Origin: Enterovibrio baiacu
Lineage (GTDB): Bacteria > Pseudomonadota > Gammaproteobacteria > Enterobacterales > Vibrionaceae
Direction: 5' to 3'
Length of the DNA: 64,000 nucleotides
Assembly: GCF_004120195.1 (NCBI RefSeq)
Contig: NZ_SCHN01000010.1
Coordinates: 62,001 to 126,000, forward strand
Part shown: positions 57,304 through 64,000 of the stretch, in pieces
Layout: each line of letters opens with the position of its first letter
Position numbering within the stretch: position 1 is the stretch's first letter
Made by a program: the position numbers and the translations under genes
Notes under the pieces: generated by a model
Databases searched by the model: none
What the model saw: the letters and a program-made list of their open reading frames with translations, nothing else
What the model was told of the DNA's origin: nothing

Positions 57304-57864
57304 TTATTTCGCCACCGCCATTGCATCAATTTCAGTTTCTACCGTGCGACCGTTCGCCGTCACCAGTTTCACTTCGTACACGTAGTTGCCGCGGTGCTCG
57401 TCGATTTCAACGCTGTAAGCTTTGCCGCTCAGTTCTGCTTCCGCTTGTTTAACCACGTCTTCTAGCGATTGGTATTGGCCGCTGTTCAGCCCAGACAACC
57501 ACAATGCATTTTCAAGCTGGTCATCGCTGTCATGGTGATCATCATCGTGCTTGCGGCGGTTGTTACTGTTCAATATCACTTCGCCAGTGTTGCTGTTGAT
57601 CACGGTGTAGAAGGATTCGCCATTCTTACCCGCCAGTTCAATCTCATAGAAAGATTGGCCCATTTCGACATCACGCTCGACTTCCATTGGGACGCCGCCT
57701 GTGTTGGTTTTTGCCAACTCAACCGCTTGCAGCAAGGTGACGGAATCTTCGGTCATGGATTTTGGTGCGTCGTCACCGGCATACGCAGTGCCCATGACCA
57801 TTAGGGTGCTCACACCAAGTAGGGTAGACATTGCAGCAGGCTTAAACATTGATGACTTTTTCAT
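57304..57864 (-). CDS. Periplasmic PepSY domain protein
   Basis: 186 residues from the ATG at 57864 (a longer frame runs to 58083 without support). Signal peptide with MKKSSMFKPAAMSTLLGVST and cleavage near AYAGDD. Two PepSY-like repeats (~38-100 and ~118-186) with FYEIELAGKNGESFYTVINS and YVYEVKLVTANGRTVETEID, separated by a His/Asp-rich linker (RRKHDDDHHDSDDQ) that could bind metal. Such proteins often sit next to OmpR-type two-component systems and modulate envelope proteases or sensors. Confidence 0.88.
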   Translation of the reverse strand: MKKSSMFKPAAMSTLLGVSTLMVMGTAYAGDDAPKSMTEDSVTLLQAVELAKTNTGGVPMEVERDVEMGQSFYEIELAGKNGESFYTVINSNTGEVILNSNNRRKHDDDHHDSDDQLENALWLSGLNSGQYQSLEDVVKQAEAELSGKAYSVEIDEHRGNYVYEVKLVTANGRTVETEIDAMAVAK

Positions 57865-58096
57865 GGTGGTTTCCTCGTTATTGGTATTAACCAGACAAGG
57901 TGATGTCCCTGTCGATGTGTTCACTTTACTCAAGTCATCTTGCGAGGAGTTTTCCTGAACTATACATTTTTGTAAGGTTGGCAGCGGTCTGTCATTTTCA
58001 GACAAACGTGGTAGTTTGGTGGCATCACGATCACGCGTCTTAACCGCGCGATTTACATTGTAAAAACTGCTTTTTAAACACAAACGGAGCCATCAA

Positions 58097-58606
58097 ATGC
58101 ACCCGGTCACCCTCTCGCCCCTTTCCATGGATGATTGTGATGCGTTGTTGGATTTTGAATGCCGCAATAAGGGGTGGTTTGAACAACATATTCCGCCCCG
58201 ACCATCGCGCTATTTCGACCGCGTAGGGCTCACCGCTGCAACGCAAAAGCTCGTGCAAACCCAAGGTGACGAGTCCCATTTAATGTATGTGGTCTACCAA
58301 GGCACGGAGATTGTCGCGCGGGCGAACATTCATACAATCCGCCCTGATTTTGTCGAAATCGGCTATCGCGTTTGCCAATCGCACATTGGCAAAGGCATCG
58401 CTACACAAGCTGTCGCAGCATTGCTGACTATCTGCAGACGTCAATTGGCGACGCCTTACGTGCTTGCCAAAGTCACCACAGAAAATCATGCCTCTCACGT
58501 TGTATTGAAGAAAACCGGATTCACCCTCACTCGCAAAGAGAAAAACGGCACTGTCGTAAAGGGGAAGCATCTTTCGCTTTGTCACTATGAATACCATTTT
58601 GAATGA
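58097..58606 (+). CDS. GNAT family N-acetyltransferase (RimJ/RimL-like)
   Basis: 169 residues. GNAT core: VEIGYRVCQSHIGKGIATQAV contains the acetyl-CoA pyrophosphate loop (Q/R-x-x-G-x-G/A variant), then LLTICRRQL, and the late motif NHASHVVLKKTGF typical of the RimJ/RimL ribosomal-protein and amino-group acetylases. Divergent from the PepSY gene. Substrate unknown. Confidence 0.9.
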   Translation: MHPVTLSPLSMDDCDALLDFECRNKGWFEQHIPPRPSRYFDRVGLTAATQKLVQTQGDESHLMYVVYQGTEIVARANIHTIRPDFVEIGYRVCQSHIGKGIATQAVAALLTICRRQLATPYVLAKVTTENHASHVVLKKTGFTLTRKEKNGTVVKGKHLSLCHYEYHFE

Positions 58607-58782
58607 CCATGTTTTTGACCAAAGGCAGGCCGCTTTAAAACGTTTAACCTCAACAAACTAGACATCGACATGCTATGTGTTGACGACATTCGCAAGCTTG
58701 CACCTCAAATTCGTCTCTCAGCGCGTAAACCGTTACCCTCGTTTACTTCTACATACACACGCATGTCGCAAGGAGCACAAAC

Positions 58783-59013
58783 ATGGGTAGCGAATTTTTC
58801 ATCGCCTCTGTCCTTAACCTTTCCATCAACCTGATTTACACCATCATTTCCCTGCTCGTGGGCGTTTACGCTCTGCTGTGGGTCGACAAAAAGCTGCTGA
58901 AAAGCGTGGATATCGAAGAGGAAATGAAAAAAGGCAATGTGGCTGTGGCCATTTTTGCTTCGACCATTTTGATCTTCGTTGCCGTGATTGTGGCCTTCGG
59001 CTTTCGCTCTTAA
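58783..59013 (+). CDS. DUF350 family membrane protein
   Basis: 76 residues with AAGGAG before the ATG. Two membrane helices (LNLSINLIYTIISLLVGVYA and VAVAIFASTILIFVAVIVAF) joined by a charged cytoplasmic loop DKKLLKSVDIEEEMKKGN; the EEMKKGNVAVAIF pattern is the DUF350 hallmark. Three bases separate its stop from the next gene, so the two form an operon. Confidence 0.88.
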   Translation: MGSEFFIASVLNLSINLIYTIISLLVGVYALLWVDKKLLKSVDIEEEMKKGNVAVAIFASTILIFVAVIVAFGFRS

Positions 59014-59016
59014 ACC

Positions 59017-59823
59017 ATGGGAATGGTCAAAGTCTTTCCCCTCGTCGCCGGACTGATTTTTCTCTCGGGTTATCTGCAAGAGAAGAAAGATGCGATCAGC
59101 GAAGAAACCAAGAAGTTGATGGCGAAATCTCAGAGCACATTGACTGAAAAAGACGTGGCGTTTTCTGGCGAGCGAGGCGAGCTAAAGGTGATCCCGAGTA
59201 ATCGGTACATCACGCAATATCAAATTCAGAAATGGAAAAACGAGCTTAAAGGCAAGTACGCGATTTACAGCTACCGTGAACGGGGAATTGGTGAATTTAC
59301 GTCGCTCGCGCCCGACATCAACGGCGACTTTCACCTGACGCACAGTTACCTCGAAGGTTATCTTCCCTTCAAGGTAGATAACCCGCTCATCCCCATGCTC
59401 ACCATTGCGCGTAAAAAGAAATACCAATATGACCATGAGCAGTACAAAGGGAAGATGGAAATCTGGCAAACAAGCAAGCAGTCGTATTTCTACCCCTCGG
59501 GGGATTGCGAAGATCATGCGATTTTGTTGGCCGACTGGCTGATTGAATTGGGGTATGACGCACGCGTTGCCATTGGCGATTATGATGGCGGAGGCCATGC
59601 CTGGGTAGTCATGCTGTATAAGGGAAAACAGTATGTGCTGGAGGCAACGCAAAAAAGCGGTTTTGGGCGACAATATCCTTTAGCGTCAACCCTGCCGAAA
59701 TATCACCCTACGGCGATGTTTAACCGTGAGCATTACTGGGTCAACCAAGGCTCTGCCTTAACCACGAATTACGAATCATCGTCATGGCGATTGATGAGTC
59801 GATACACACCGATATCACCATGA
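59017..59823 (+). CDS. Transglutaminase-like cysteine protease family protein
   Basis: 268 residues. N-terminal membrane or signal segment (VKVFPLVAGLIFLSGYL), a helical region, then a transglutaminase-like core with the Cys-His-Asp/Glu triad visible as SGDCEDHAILLADWL (Cys), GGGHAWVVMLY (His) and YVLEATQKS (Glu). Likely periplasmic. Co-transcribed with the DUF350 protein; DUF350 genes often neighbour amide-bond-forming or -cleaving enzymes. Substrate unknown; peptide or polyamine cross-link chemistry is possible. Confidence 0.85.
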   Translation: MGMVKVFPLVAGLIFLSGYLQEKKDAISEETKKLMAKSQSTLTEKDVAFSGERGELKVIPSNRYITQYQIQKWKNELKGKYAIYSYRERGIGEFTSLAPDINGDFHLTHSYLEGYLPFKVDNPLIPMLTIARKKKYQYDHEQYKGKMEIWQTSKQSYFYPSGDCEDHAILLADWLIELGYDARVAIGDYDGGGHAWVVMLYKGKQYVLEATQKSGFGRQYPLASTLPKYHPTAMFNREHYWVNQGSALTTNYESSSWRLMSRYTPISP

Positions 59824-59875
59824 GTTCAGACGGCTTGTTGTAGCTGACCATGGTTTGGTGCTCAGTGAAAAAGGT

Positions 59876-59910
59876 AAAACGCCAGCACGTTGAAGTTGCT
59901 GGCGTTTTTT
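59876..59910. terminator. Terminator after the transglutaminase gene
   Basis: AAAACGCCAGCA pairs with TGCTGGCGTTTT over a 9-nt loop, followed by T residues. Confidence 0.9.
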
Positions 59911-59988
59911 GTCGGTTCCAGACATGAAAATGAACAGACAAATCTTTTTAGTGCATAACACAAAGCATGTGTCACGCACCCTATTTGG

Positions 59989-62196
59989 TTAAGGGCGCAT
60001 TGATGCGAAATCTAGCACCTTGCCCTCTTTTTTCAGCGCAAAGAAGAAGGTCTCGCCGCTGCTGTCATCCACACCGTCATTATCTGTCACAGCAAACGCA
60101 CGACCGTCTTTGGTGATGGCAAAACCTTCAATCTTGTCGGTAACGTAACCGCCTTGCGCTTTCAAATCGGGTAAGAAGTCATACACCAAGTCTTTGCGTA
60201 CCGTCGGCAGCTCGCCGCCCAAAGGTGCAGGCGTTGCATCGGCTAAAATCACACGCGTCAGTTGCTTCACTTTCGCCGCATCGCCAATCTGGTTATCGCG
60301 TTCGATGATGTAAAGCGCCCCTTCATGAGCGGTGATTTCAGATAACCCAACCCAACCTGTTTCCGCTTTCTCGGTTGGGTAACGCACAGCGCCCCACGCG
60401 CCTGATTGGGTGTTGTACTGCACCAGTTTCACCATGTTTTCAGGGTCATCTTTCCAACCACGCTGAATCGCAATCCACAGATTATCGCCAACACGGGTAA
60501 TGCCTTCCGCACCATAGCGTTTTTCAACGGCCATTAACTCAGCAGGGAAGTTGACCGTCTCAATGATGTTGCCGTTTGCATCAGTGCGGTAAAGCGCATG
60601 GGCGATGCCTTTGTCAGCGCGACCTTCAGACGCGAGCCAAAAGCCGCCTTTGCCGTCTGTCGTGATGCCTTCAAGATCGAGTTTCTTCGCCGATTCACCG
60701 TCTTTCATCACAGGAATGCGTTTCGTGATTTTTGCTGGCGTCGACGCTGCATCAATCACAAAGATGGAAGGCTGTGCTTTGTAGAAACTGTCGTTCACTG
60801 CGTAAAGCGTGTTTGCCTTGTTTGGATCTGCCACCAAACCCGACAACGCGCCCCAACCGATAGGTTTGCCGTCGACCATCACAGATTCAATCTGCGGGTA
60901 AGCAGGTGCTTCATTGCTGATTTCATACAGCATGACGTGCGCACGCGCGCCGCCATCTTCAATCAAATCTTTCTCATTCGCCGTGGCTAACAAACCTCGG
61001 CTTGGCATCGCTGCCGCAGATTCTGGTGAAATGCCCGATGGCAGCAGCTGAACAAATTCTGGTGCTGCGCCTGTATCACGATAAACGCCCACCACTGAGC
61101 CACGTTCTGACATCACGAAGATATAGCGCTGACCGTTATAGGTCGCCACTTCCAAGCCTTCAGGTTCTGCGCCTTTGTTGCCGGAGCGTTTTTCAGGGTA
61201 ATGTCCCGCCAATGCCACGCGGTATTCAAAATCAAGGCCGGATTCAAACAGCACTTTGCCGCGCTTGTCGAAGATCGTAAAGCCGCGAGATCCGCCTTCG
61301 TAATCCCCTTCATTGGCGGTAACAAAACGCGCATCGTCGAGCCATTTCACAGCATCCGGTTCGCGTTTTACCGCCAGTTTCGTGCCCGCGAACGTCAGTG
61401 CGCGTTCTTCGTCTAGATCCACATTCTTAAGGTCTACTGCGCCAGCACTGAAGTCAGCCATCACTTCGCCTTTCATGCCGTCCACGAGGACGATGTGGTT
61501 GTTCTCTTGCAGCGTTACCACCACTTCCCCAAGGCTGTTTATGTCAACAAACTCTGGCTCTGGGTCGTTCGGTGCAATGTCCGACAGGCCAGTCATTGCC
61601 ACACGCGTTAGGTTGTCACAATCCAGCACGCCGTTTTTCAATGGCACCAAAGACAAATGCCCCGCTGGGAATTGCGGCAACACACCGTCGTTTAAGTCTT
61701 CATCGCGTTCGTTTTCAATCGCCACGGCCACAAAACTGCCGTCTTTTGCCACGGCCACGGAATCAGGTTGCCCGCCCAAATCACATGTCGCGAGTGATTG
61801 GCTGTTGTTTACGTCACGCTGAGTAAGGTAGCCCGACGGTTGGGTATAGCTTTCAGAGGTGTTGATGGCGGTAACAAAGGTGTTGCCAACAACATCGATG
61901 GATGTCGGTTCGCCGTCAAAGGTAATGAAACCCTTACCTTGCGGTTTTTTCGGGTTGGTGATGTCGATAATCCCAACGCCTTTCAGCGGGCTGTCTGAGT
62001 AAACAAGCGTGTTGCCATCTTCACTCGCGGCAATAATTTCTGCCGAGCTTTCATGCGTTTTTTCAAGATGGGGAGGAATGTTGTTTGCCGTCGAAAATGC
62101 ACTTATACGATGAAACGACGCCGCGTCAGTAGCATGAACACCTGCGCTGACAGATACCGCCAGCAATGAAAATAGTAGAGAGCGTTGTGTACGCAT
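59989..62196 (-). CDS. Secreted esterase-like/phytase-like beta-propeller protein
   Basis: 735 residues with a signal peptide (MRTQRSLLFSLLAVSVSAGV). The N-terminal ~400 residues are repeated beta-propeller strands (IAASEDGNTLVYSDSPLKGV, then PDSVAVAKDGSFVAVAIENE) of the choice-of-anchor/YVTN type. The C-terminal ~330 residues match the 'esterase-like activity of phytase' family (LDLEGITTDGKGGFWLASEG, then YGAEGITRV and DKIEGFAITKDG). Repeated Glu-Gly-Ile/Phe motifs are expected metal or ligand contacts. Probably periplasmic hydrolysis of phosphate or other esters. Stands alone, divergent from the polyol transporter. Confidence 0.85.
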   Translation of the reverse strand: MRTQRSLLFSLLAVSVSAGVHATDAASFHRISAFSTANNIPPHLEKTHESSAEIIAASEDGNTLVYSDSPLKGVGIIDITNPKKPQGKGFITFDGEPTSIDVVGNTFVTAINTSESYTQPSGYLTQRDVNNSQSLATCDLGGQPDSVAVAKDGSFVAVAIENERDEDLNDGVLPQFPAGHLSLVPLKNGVLDCDNLTRVAMTGLSDIAPNDPEPEFVDINSLGEVVVTLQENNHIVLVDGMKGEVMADFSAGAVDLKNVDLDEERALTFAGTKLAVKREPDAVKWLDDARFVTANEGDYEGGSRGFTIFDKRGKVLFESGLDFEYRVALAGHYPEKRSGNKGAEPEGLEVATYNGQRYIFVMSERGSVVGVYRDTGAAPEFVQLLPSGISPESAAAMPSRGLLATANEKDLIEDGGARAHVMLYEISNEAPAYPQIESVMVDGKPIGWGALSGLVADPNKANTLYAVNDSFYKAQPSIFVIDAASTPAKITKRIPVMKDGESAKKLDLEGITTDGKGGFWLASEGRADKGIAHALYRTDANGNIIETVNFPAELMAVEKRYGAEGITRVGDNLWIAIQRGWKDDPENMVKLVQYNTQSGAWGAVRYPTEKAETGWVGLSEITAHEGALYIIERDNQIGDAAKVKQLTRVILADATPAPLGGELPTVRKDLVYDFLPDLKAQGGYVTDKIEGFAITKDGRAFAVTDNDGVDDSSGETFFFALKKEGKVLDFASMRP

Positions 62197-62589
62197 GAGG
62201 TTACTCCATTAACTTCCGTTGAGGGTCGCTACTTTTCCGATTCAAGGTGACATTGGCATGACATAAACATGGCAGTTCCGTTATGGCATTGAATTGTGGA
62301 TTCAATGAAGCATTCAGCATGGATAAAACCGCGCTTTTTCCCTATCTCGATACGCAATAACGGCTTTTCACCCAGAAATCACTGTATTTCAAAGCAGACA
62401 CATAACAACAAAAGTCGTCTAATTTTCTCAACGAAACGCAACACACGAAGTAAAAAAATCATCATTCCTCATGAAGAAAAGTACTTTTCTACACCGCTTT
62501 TATTCACTCTTGCCTTTTTTTGTACTTTCATTGTTGCACAGATGTTAATTACCCCTAGTCAACATCTTCTTAACCATGAGGAACTAAAA
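62197..62589. other. Divergent control region of phytase-like and polyol transporter genes
   Basis: 393 bp without a supported gene; the binding-protein frame is open through part of it but lacks a start signal until 62590. A dyad CATTGAA-N7-TTCAATG at 62287-62307 is a plausible operator. AT-rich DNA from ~62,400 to 62,580 probably holds the promoter and 5'UTR. Confidence 0.5.
62287..62307. promoter_or_regulatory. Dyad in divergent promoter region
   Basis: CATTGAA and TTCAATG form a perfect 7-bp dyad with a 7-base spacer, of the size of a repressor or activator half-site pair. The regulator is not identified. Confidence 0.4.
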
Positions 62590-63906
62590 ATGCTGTCTAC
62601 AAGGAAAACGTTAACTGCCTTTGCTGCATGCTGTACCGCCCTCTCTATGTCTGCCAATGCGGCAACAGAATTGACCATTGCCACGGTCAATAATGGTCAC
62701 ATGATCGAAATGCAGAAGTTTAGCGAAGTATTTGAAAAGCAAAACCCTGACATCACGCTCAACTGGGTGACTCTAGAGGAAGGAGTTCTTCGCCAACGTG
62801 TAACCACAGACATCGCCACCAAAGGCGGCCAATTTGATGTCATGACAATTGGCATGTACGAAACCCCCATTTGGGGCAAAAAAGGCTGGTTGAACGAAAT
62901 CAAGACCGATGCTGCCTATGATGCAGATGACTTACTCCCAGCGATGCGTGCAGGCTTGTCTGTGGATGGCAAACTCTACGCCGTGCCTTTCTACGGTGAA
63001 AGCTCCATGGTCATGTACCGTAAAGATCTCGTAGACAAAGCCGGTATGACCGTGCCTGATCGCGCAACATGGGGACACATTCGCGATGTTGCGGCTGCCA
63101 TTCACGATCCTGACAACGGCGTTTACGGCATTTGTTTACGTGGTAAACCCGGTTGGGGTGACAACACGGCGTTCGTGACCACCATGGCAAACTCGTTCGG
63201 TGCCCAATGGTTCGACGAAGATTGGAAACCACAACTTAACTCGCCAGAGTGGAACCATGCTGTGAGCTTCTATGTTGACCTTCTTAACAGCTACGGCCCT
63301 CCAGGCTCAAGTTCAAACAGCTTTAACGAAATCCTCGCCCTGTTTAACGAAGGCAAGTGTGGCATGTGGATTGATGCCACGATCGCTGCTTCGTTCATTA
63401 CCGATCCTAAGCAGAGCAAAGTGCATGACAAAGTGGCGTTCGCGCAATCGCCAGTGGCCGTGACTGACCGCGGTGCTAACTGGTTGTGGGCGTGGGCACT
63501 CGCCGTTCCGTCTGCTTCCAAAAATTCAGAAGCCGCTGAGAAATTCGTGAAATGGGCAACGTCAAAAGAATACATCCAGCTGGTAGCTGAAAACAACGGT
63601 TGGGCAAGCGTACCAACAGGCACCCGTCAATCCACTTACGCAACACAAGCCTTCCTGGATGCTGCATCCTTCGCAGAAGCAGAACTTGCTGCGATTAACT
63701 CTGCCGATCCAAGCAACAGCACCCAGAACCCAAGCCCTTACATCGGTGTTCAGTTTGCTGCCATCCCTGAGTTCCAAGCCATCGGTATTGCCACCGGTCA
63801 GCAGCTTTCCTCTGCACTGGCAGGCAAAACAACCGTAGAAAAAGCACTGCAAAGTGCCAACAAGTCTGCAGACCGCGAAATGCGTAAATCAGGCTACTAC
63901 AAGTAA
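62590..63906 (+). CDS. Polyol (sorbitol/mannitol-type) ABC transporter binding protein
   Basis: 438 residues from the ATG at 62590, with GAGGA upstream and a signal peptide directly after (STRKTLTAFAACCTALSMSA). Family 1 solute-binding protein: ELTIATVNNGHMIEMQKFSE, then FDVMTIGMYETPIWGKKGW, GKCGMWIDATIAASF and NWLWAWALAVPSASKN, a set that resembles SmoE/MtlE proteins importing sorbitol and mannitol. First gene of an operon; a hairpin and then a permease gene follow. Confidence 0.88.
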   Translation: MLSTRKTLTAFAACCTALSMSANAATELTIATVNNGHMIEMQKFSEVFEKQNPDITLNWVTLEEGVLRQRVTTDIATKGGQFDVMTIGMYETPIWGKKGWLNEIKTDAAYDADDLLPAMRAGLSVDGKLYAVPFYGESSMVMYRKDLVDKAGMTVPDRATWGHIRDVAAAIHDPDNGVYGICLRGKPGWGDNTAFVTTMANSFGAQWFDEDWKPQLNSPEWNHAVSFYVDLLNSYGPPGSSSNSFNEILALFNEGKCGMWIDATIAASFITDPKQSKVHDKVAFAQSPVAVTDRGANWLWAWALAVPSASKNSEAAEKFVKWATSKEYIQLVAENNGWASVPTGTRQSTYATQAFLDAASFAEAELAAINSADPSNSTQNPSPYIGVQFAAIPEFQAIGIATGQQLSSALAGKTTVEKALQSANKSADREMRKSGYYK

Positions 63907-63915
63907 ATCCCTATC

Positions 63916-63937
63916 GCCGGACAGTGCGCTGTCCGGC
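63916..63937 (+). terminator. Intercistronic hairpin/attenuator
   Basis: GCCGGACAG pairs with CTGTCCGGC over loop TGCG, followed by a weak T-rich run. Such hairpins between binding-protein and permease genes lower permease expression and stabilise the upstream mRNA. Confidence 0.75.
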
Positions 63938-63966
63938 TTCTTATCTTCCGTTATTGGTAGTCGCTC

Positions 63967-64000
63967 ATGCAAAAATGGTTACCTCGACTGTTGGTTGCGC
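63967..64000 (+). CDS. Start of ABC transporter permease (partial)
   Basis: ATG at 63967 begins MQKWLPRLLVA and runs off the right edge. Position directly after the polyol binding-protein gene and the basic-then-hydrophobic start fit the first permease of the operon. Only eleven codons are visible. Confidence 0.6.
   Translation, partial: MQKWLPRLLVA

Overview
The window looks like a piece of a Vibrionaceae chromosome, probably from the Grimontia/Enterovibrio/Photobacterium side of the family. This is inferred from protein resemblance (OlsF, RluF, PsiE, MltC, a YfaZ-like porin, a Vibrio-type UmuD), from about 50% GC by eye, and from a palindromic TATACCCAAAC... repeat of a kind I associate with vibrios. 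No rRNA, tRNA or CRISPR array was seen.

Layout: (1) 1-10.3 kb: the 3' end of a glycerol-type ABC substrate-binding gene followed by a run of four hairpins; a hybrid histidine kinase divergent from a periplasmic binding protein; hppD (tyrosine catabolism); an AraC regulator divergent from an EamA exporter; small cupin and VOC proteins. (2) 10.5-21.3 kb: a complete galacto-oligosaccharide regulon. A binding protein and two permeases on the minus strand are divergent from an ATPase, a LacI regulator, a GH36 alpha-galactosidase and a GH2 beta-galactosidase on the plus strand, with one near-palindromic LacI-type operator in the shared control region. (3) 21.5-46.5 kb: mostly core and housekeeping genes, namely an SDR, RluF with a long low-complexity tail, PsiE, a PEP-mutase-like enzyme, zinc-independent ribosomal proteins L31B/L36B behind a perfect Zur box, an Lrp regulator divergent from a DMT transporter, MsrB without zinc cysteines, a DUF445 protein, a porin-like protein, OlsF (ornithine lipid synthase), tandem YHS proteins, NRDE/DinB and ATP-grasp/DedA pairs, a MazG-like pyrophosphohydrolase, a giant MASE1-PAS-GGDEF-EAL protein with degenerate catalytic motifs, and LhgO.

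(4) 46.5-53.8 kb: an accessory island. Its left 5.5 kb is bounded by two copies of an ~85-bp repeat. It carries a foreign-looking amidohydrolase, an orphan and truncated umuD with an intact LexA box, an AbiEi/AbiEii type IV toxin-antitoxin pair between two diverged copies of another small element, two 32-residue one-helix membrane peptides with good ribosome sites, and several short ORFs of unknown function. (5) 53.8-64 kb: mltC; an OmpR-type two-component system next to a PepSY protein; a GNAT; a DUF350-transglutaminase pair; a phytase-like secreted esterase; and the start of a polyol ABC transporter operon.

The clearest functional units are the galactoside regulon (10.5-21.3 kb), the Zur-controlled ribosomal pair and the AbiE module. 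The least explained parts are the island's small peptides and repeats, the hairpin run after the first gene, and a 985-bp gene-free gap at 30.5-31.5 kb.
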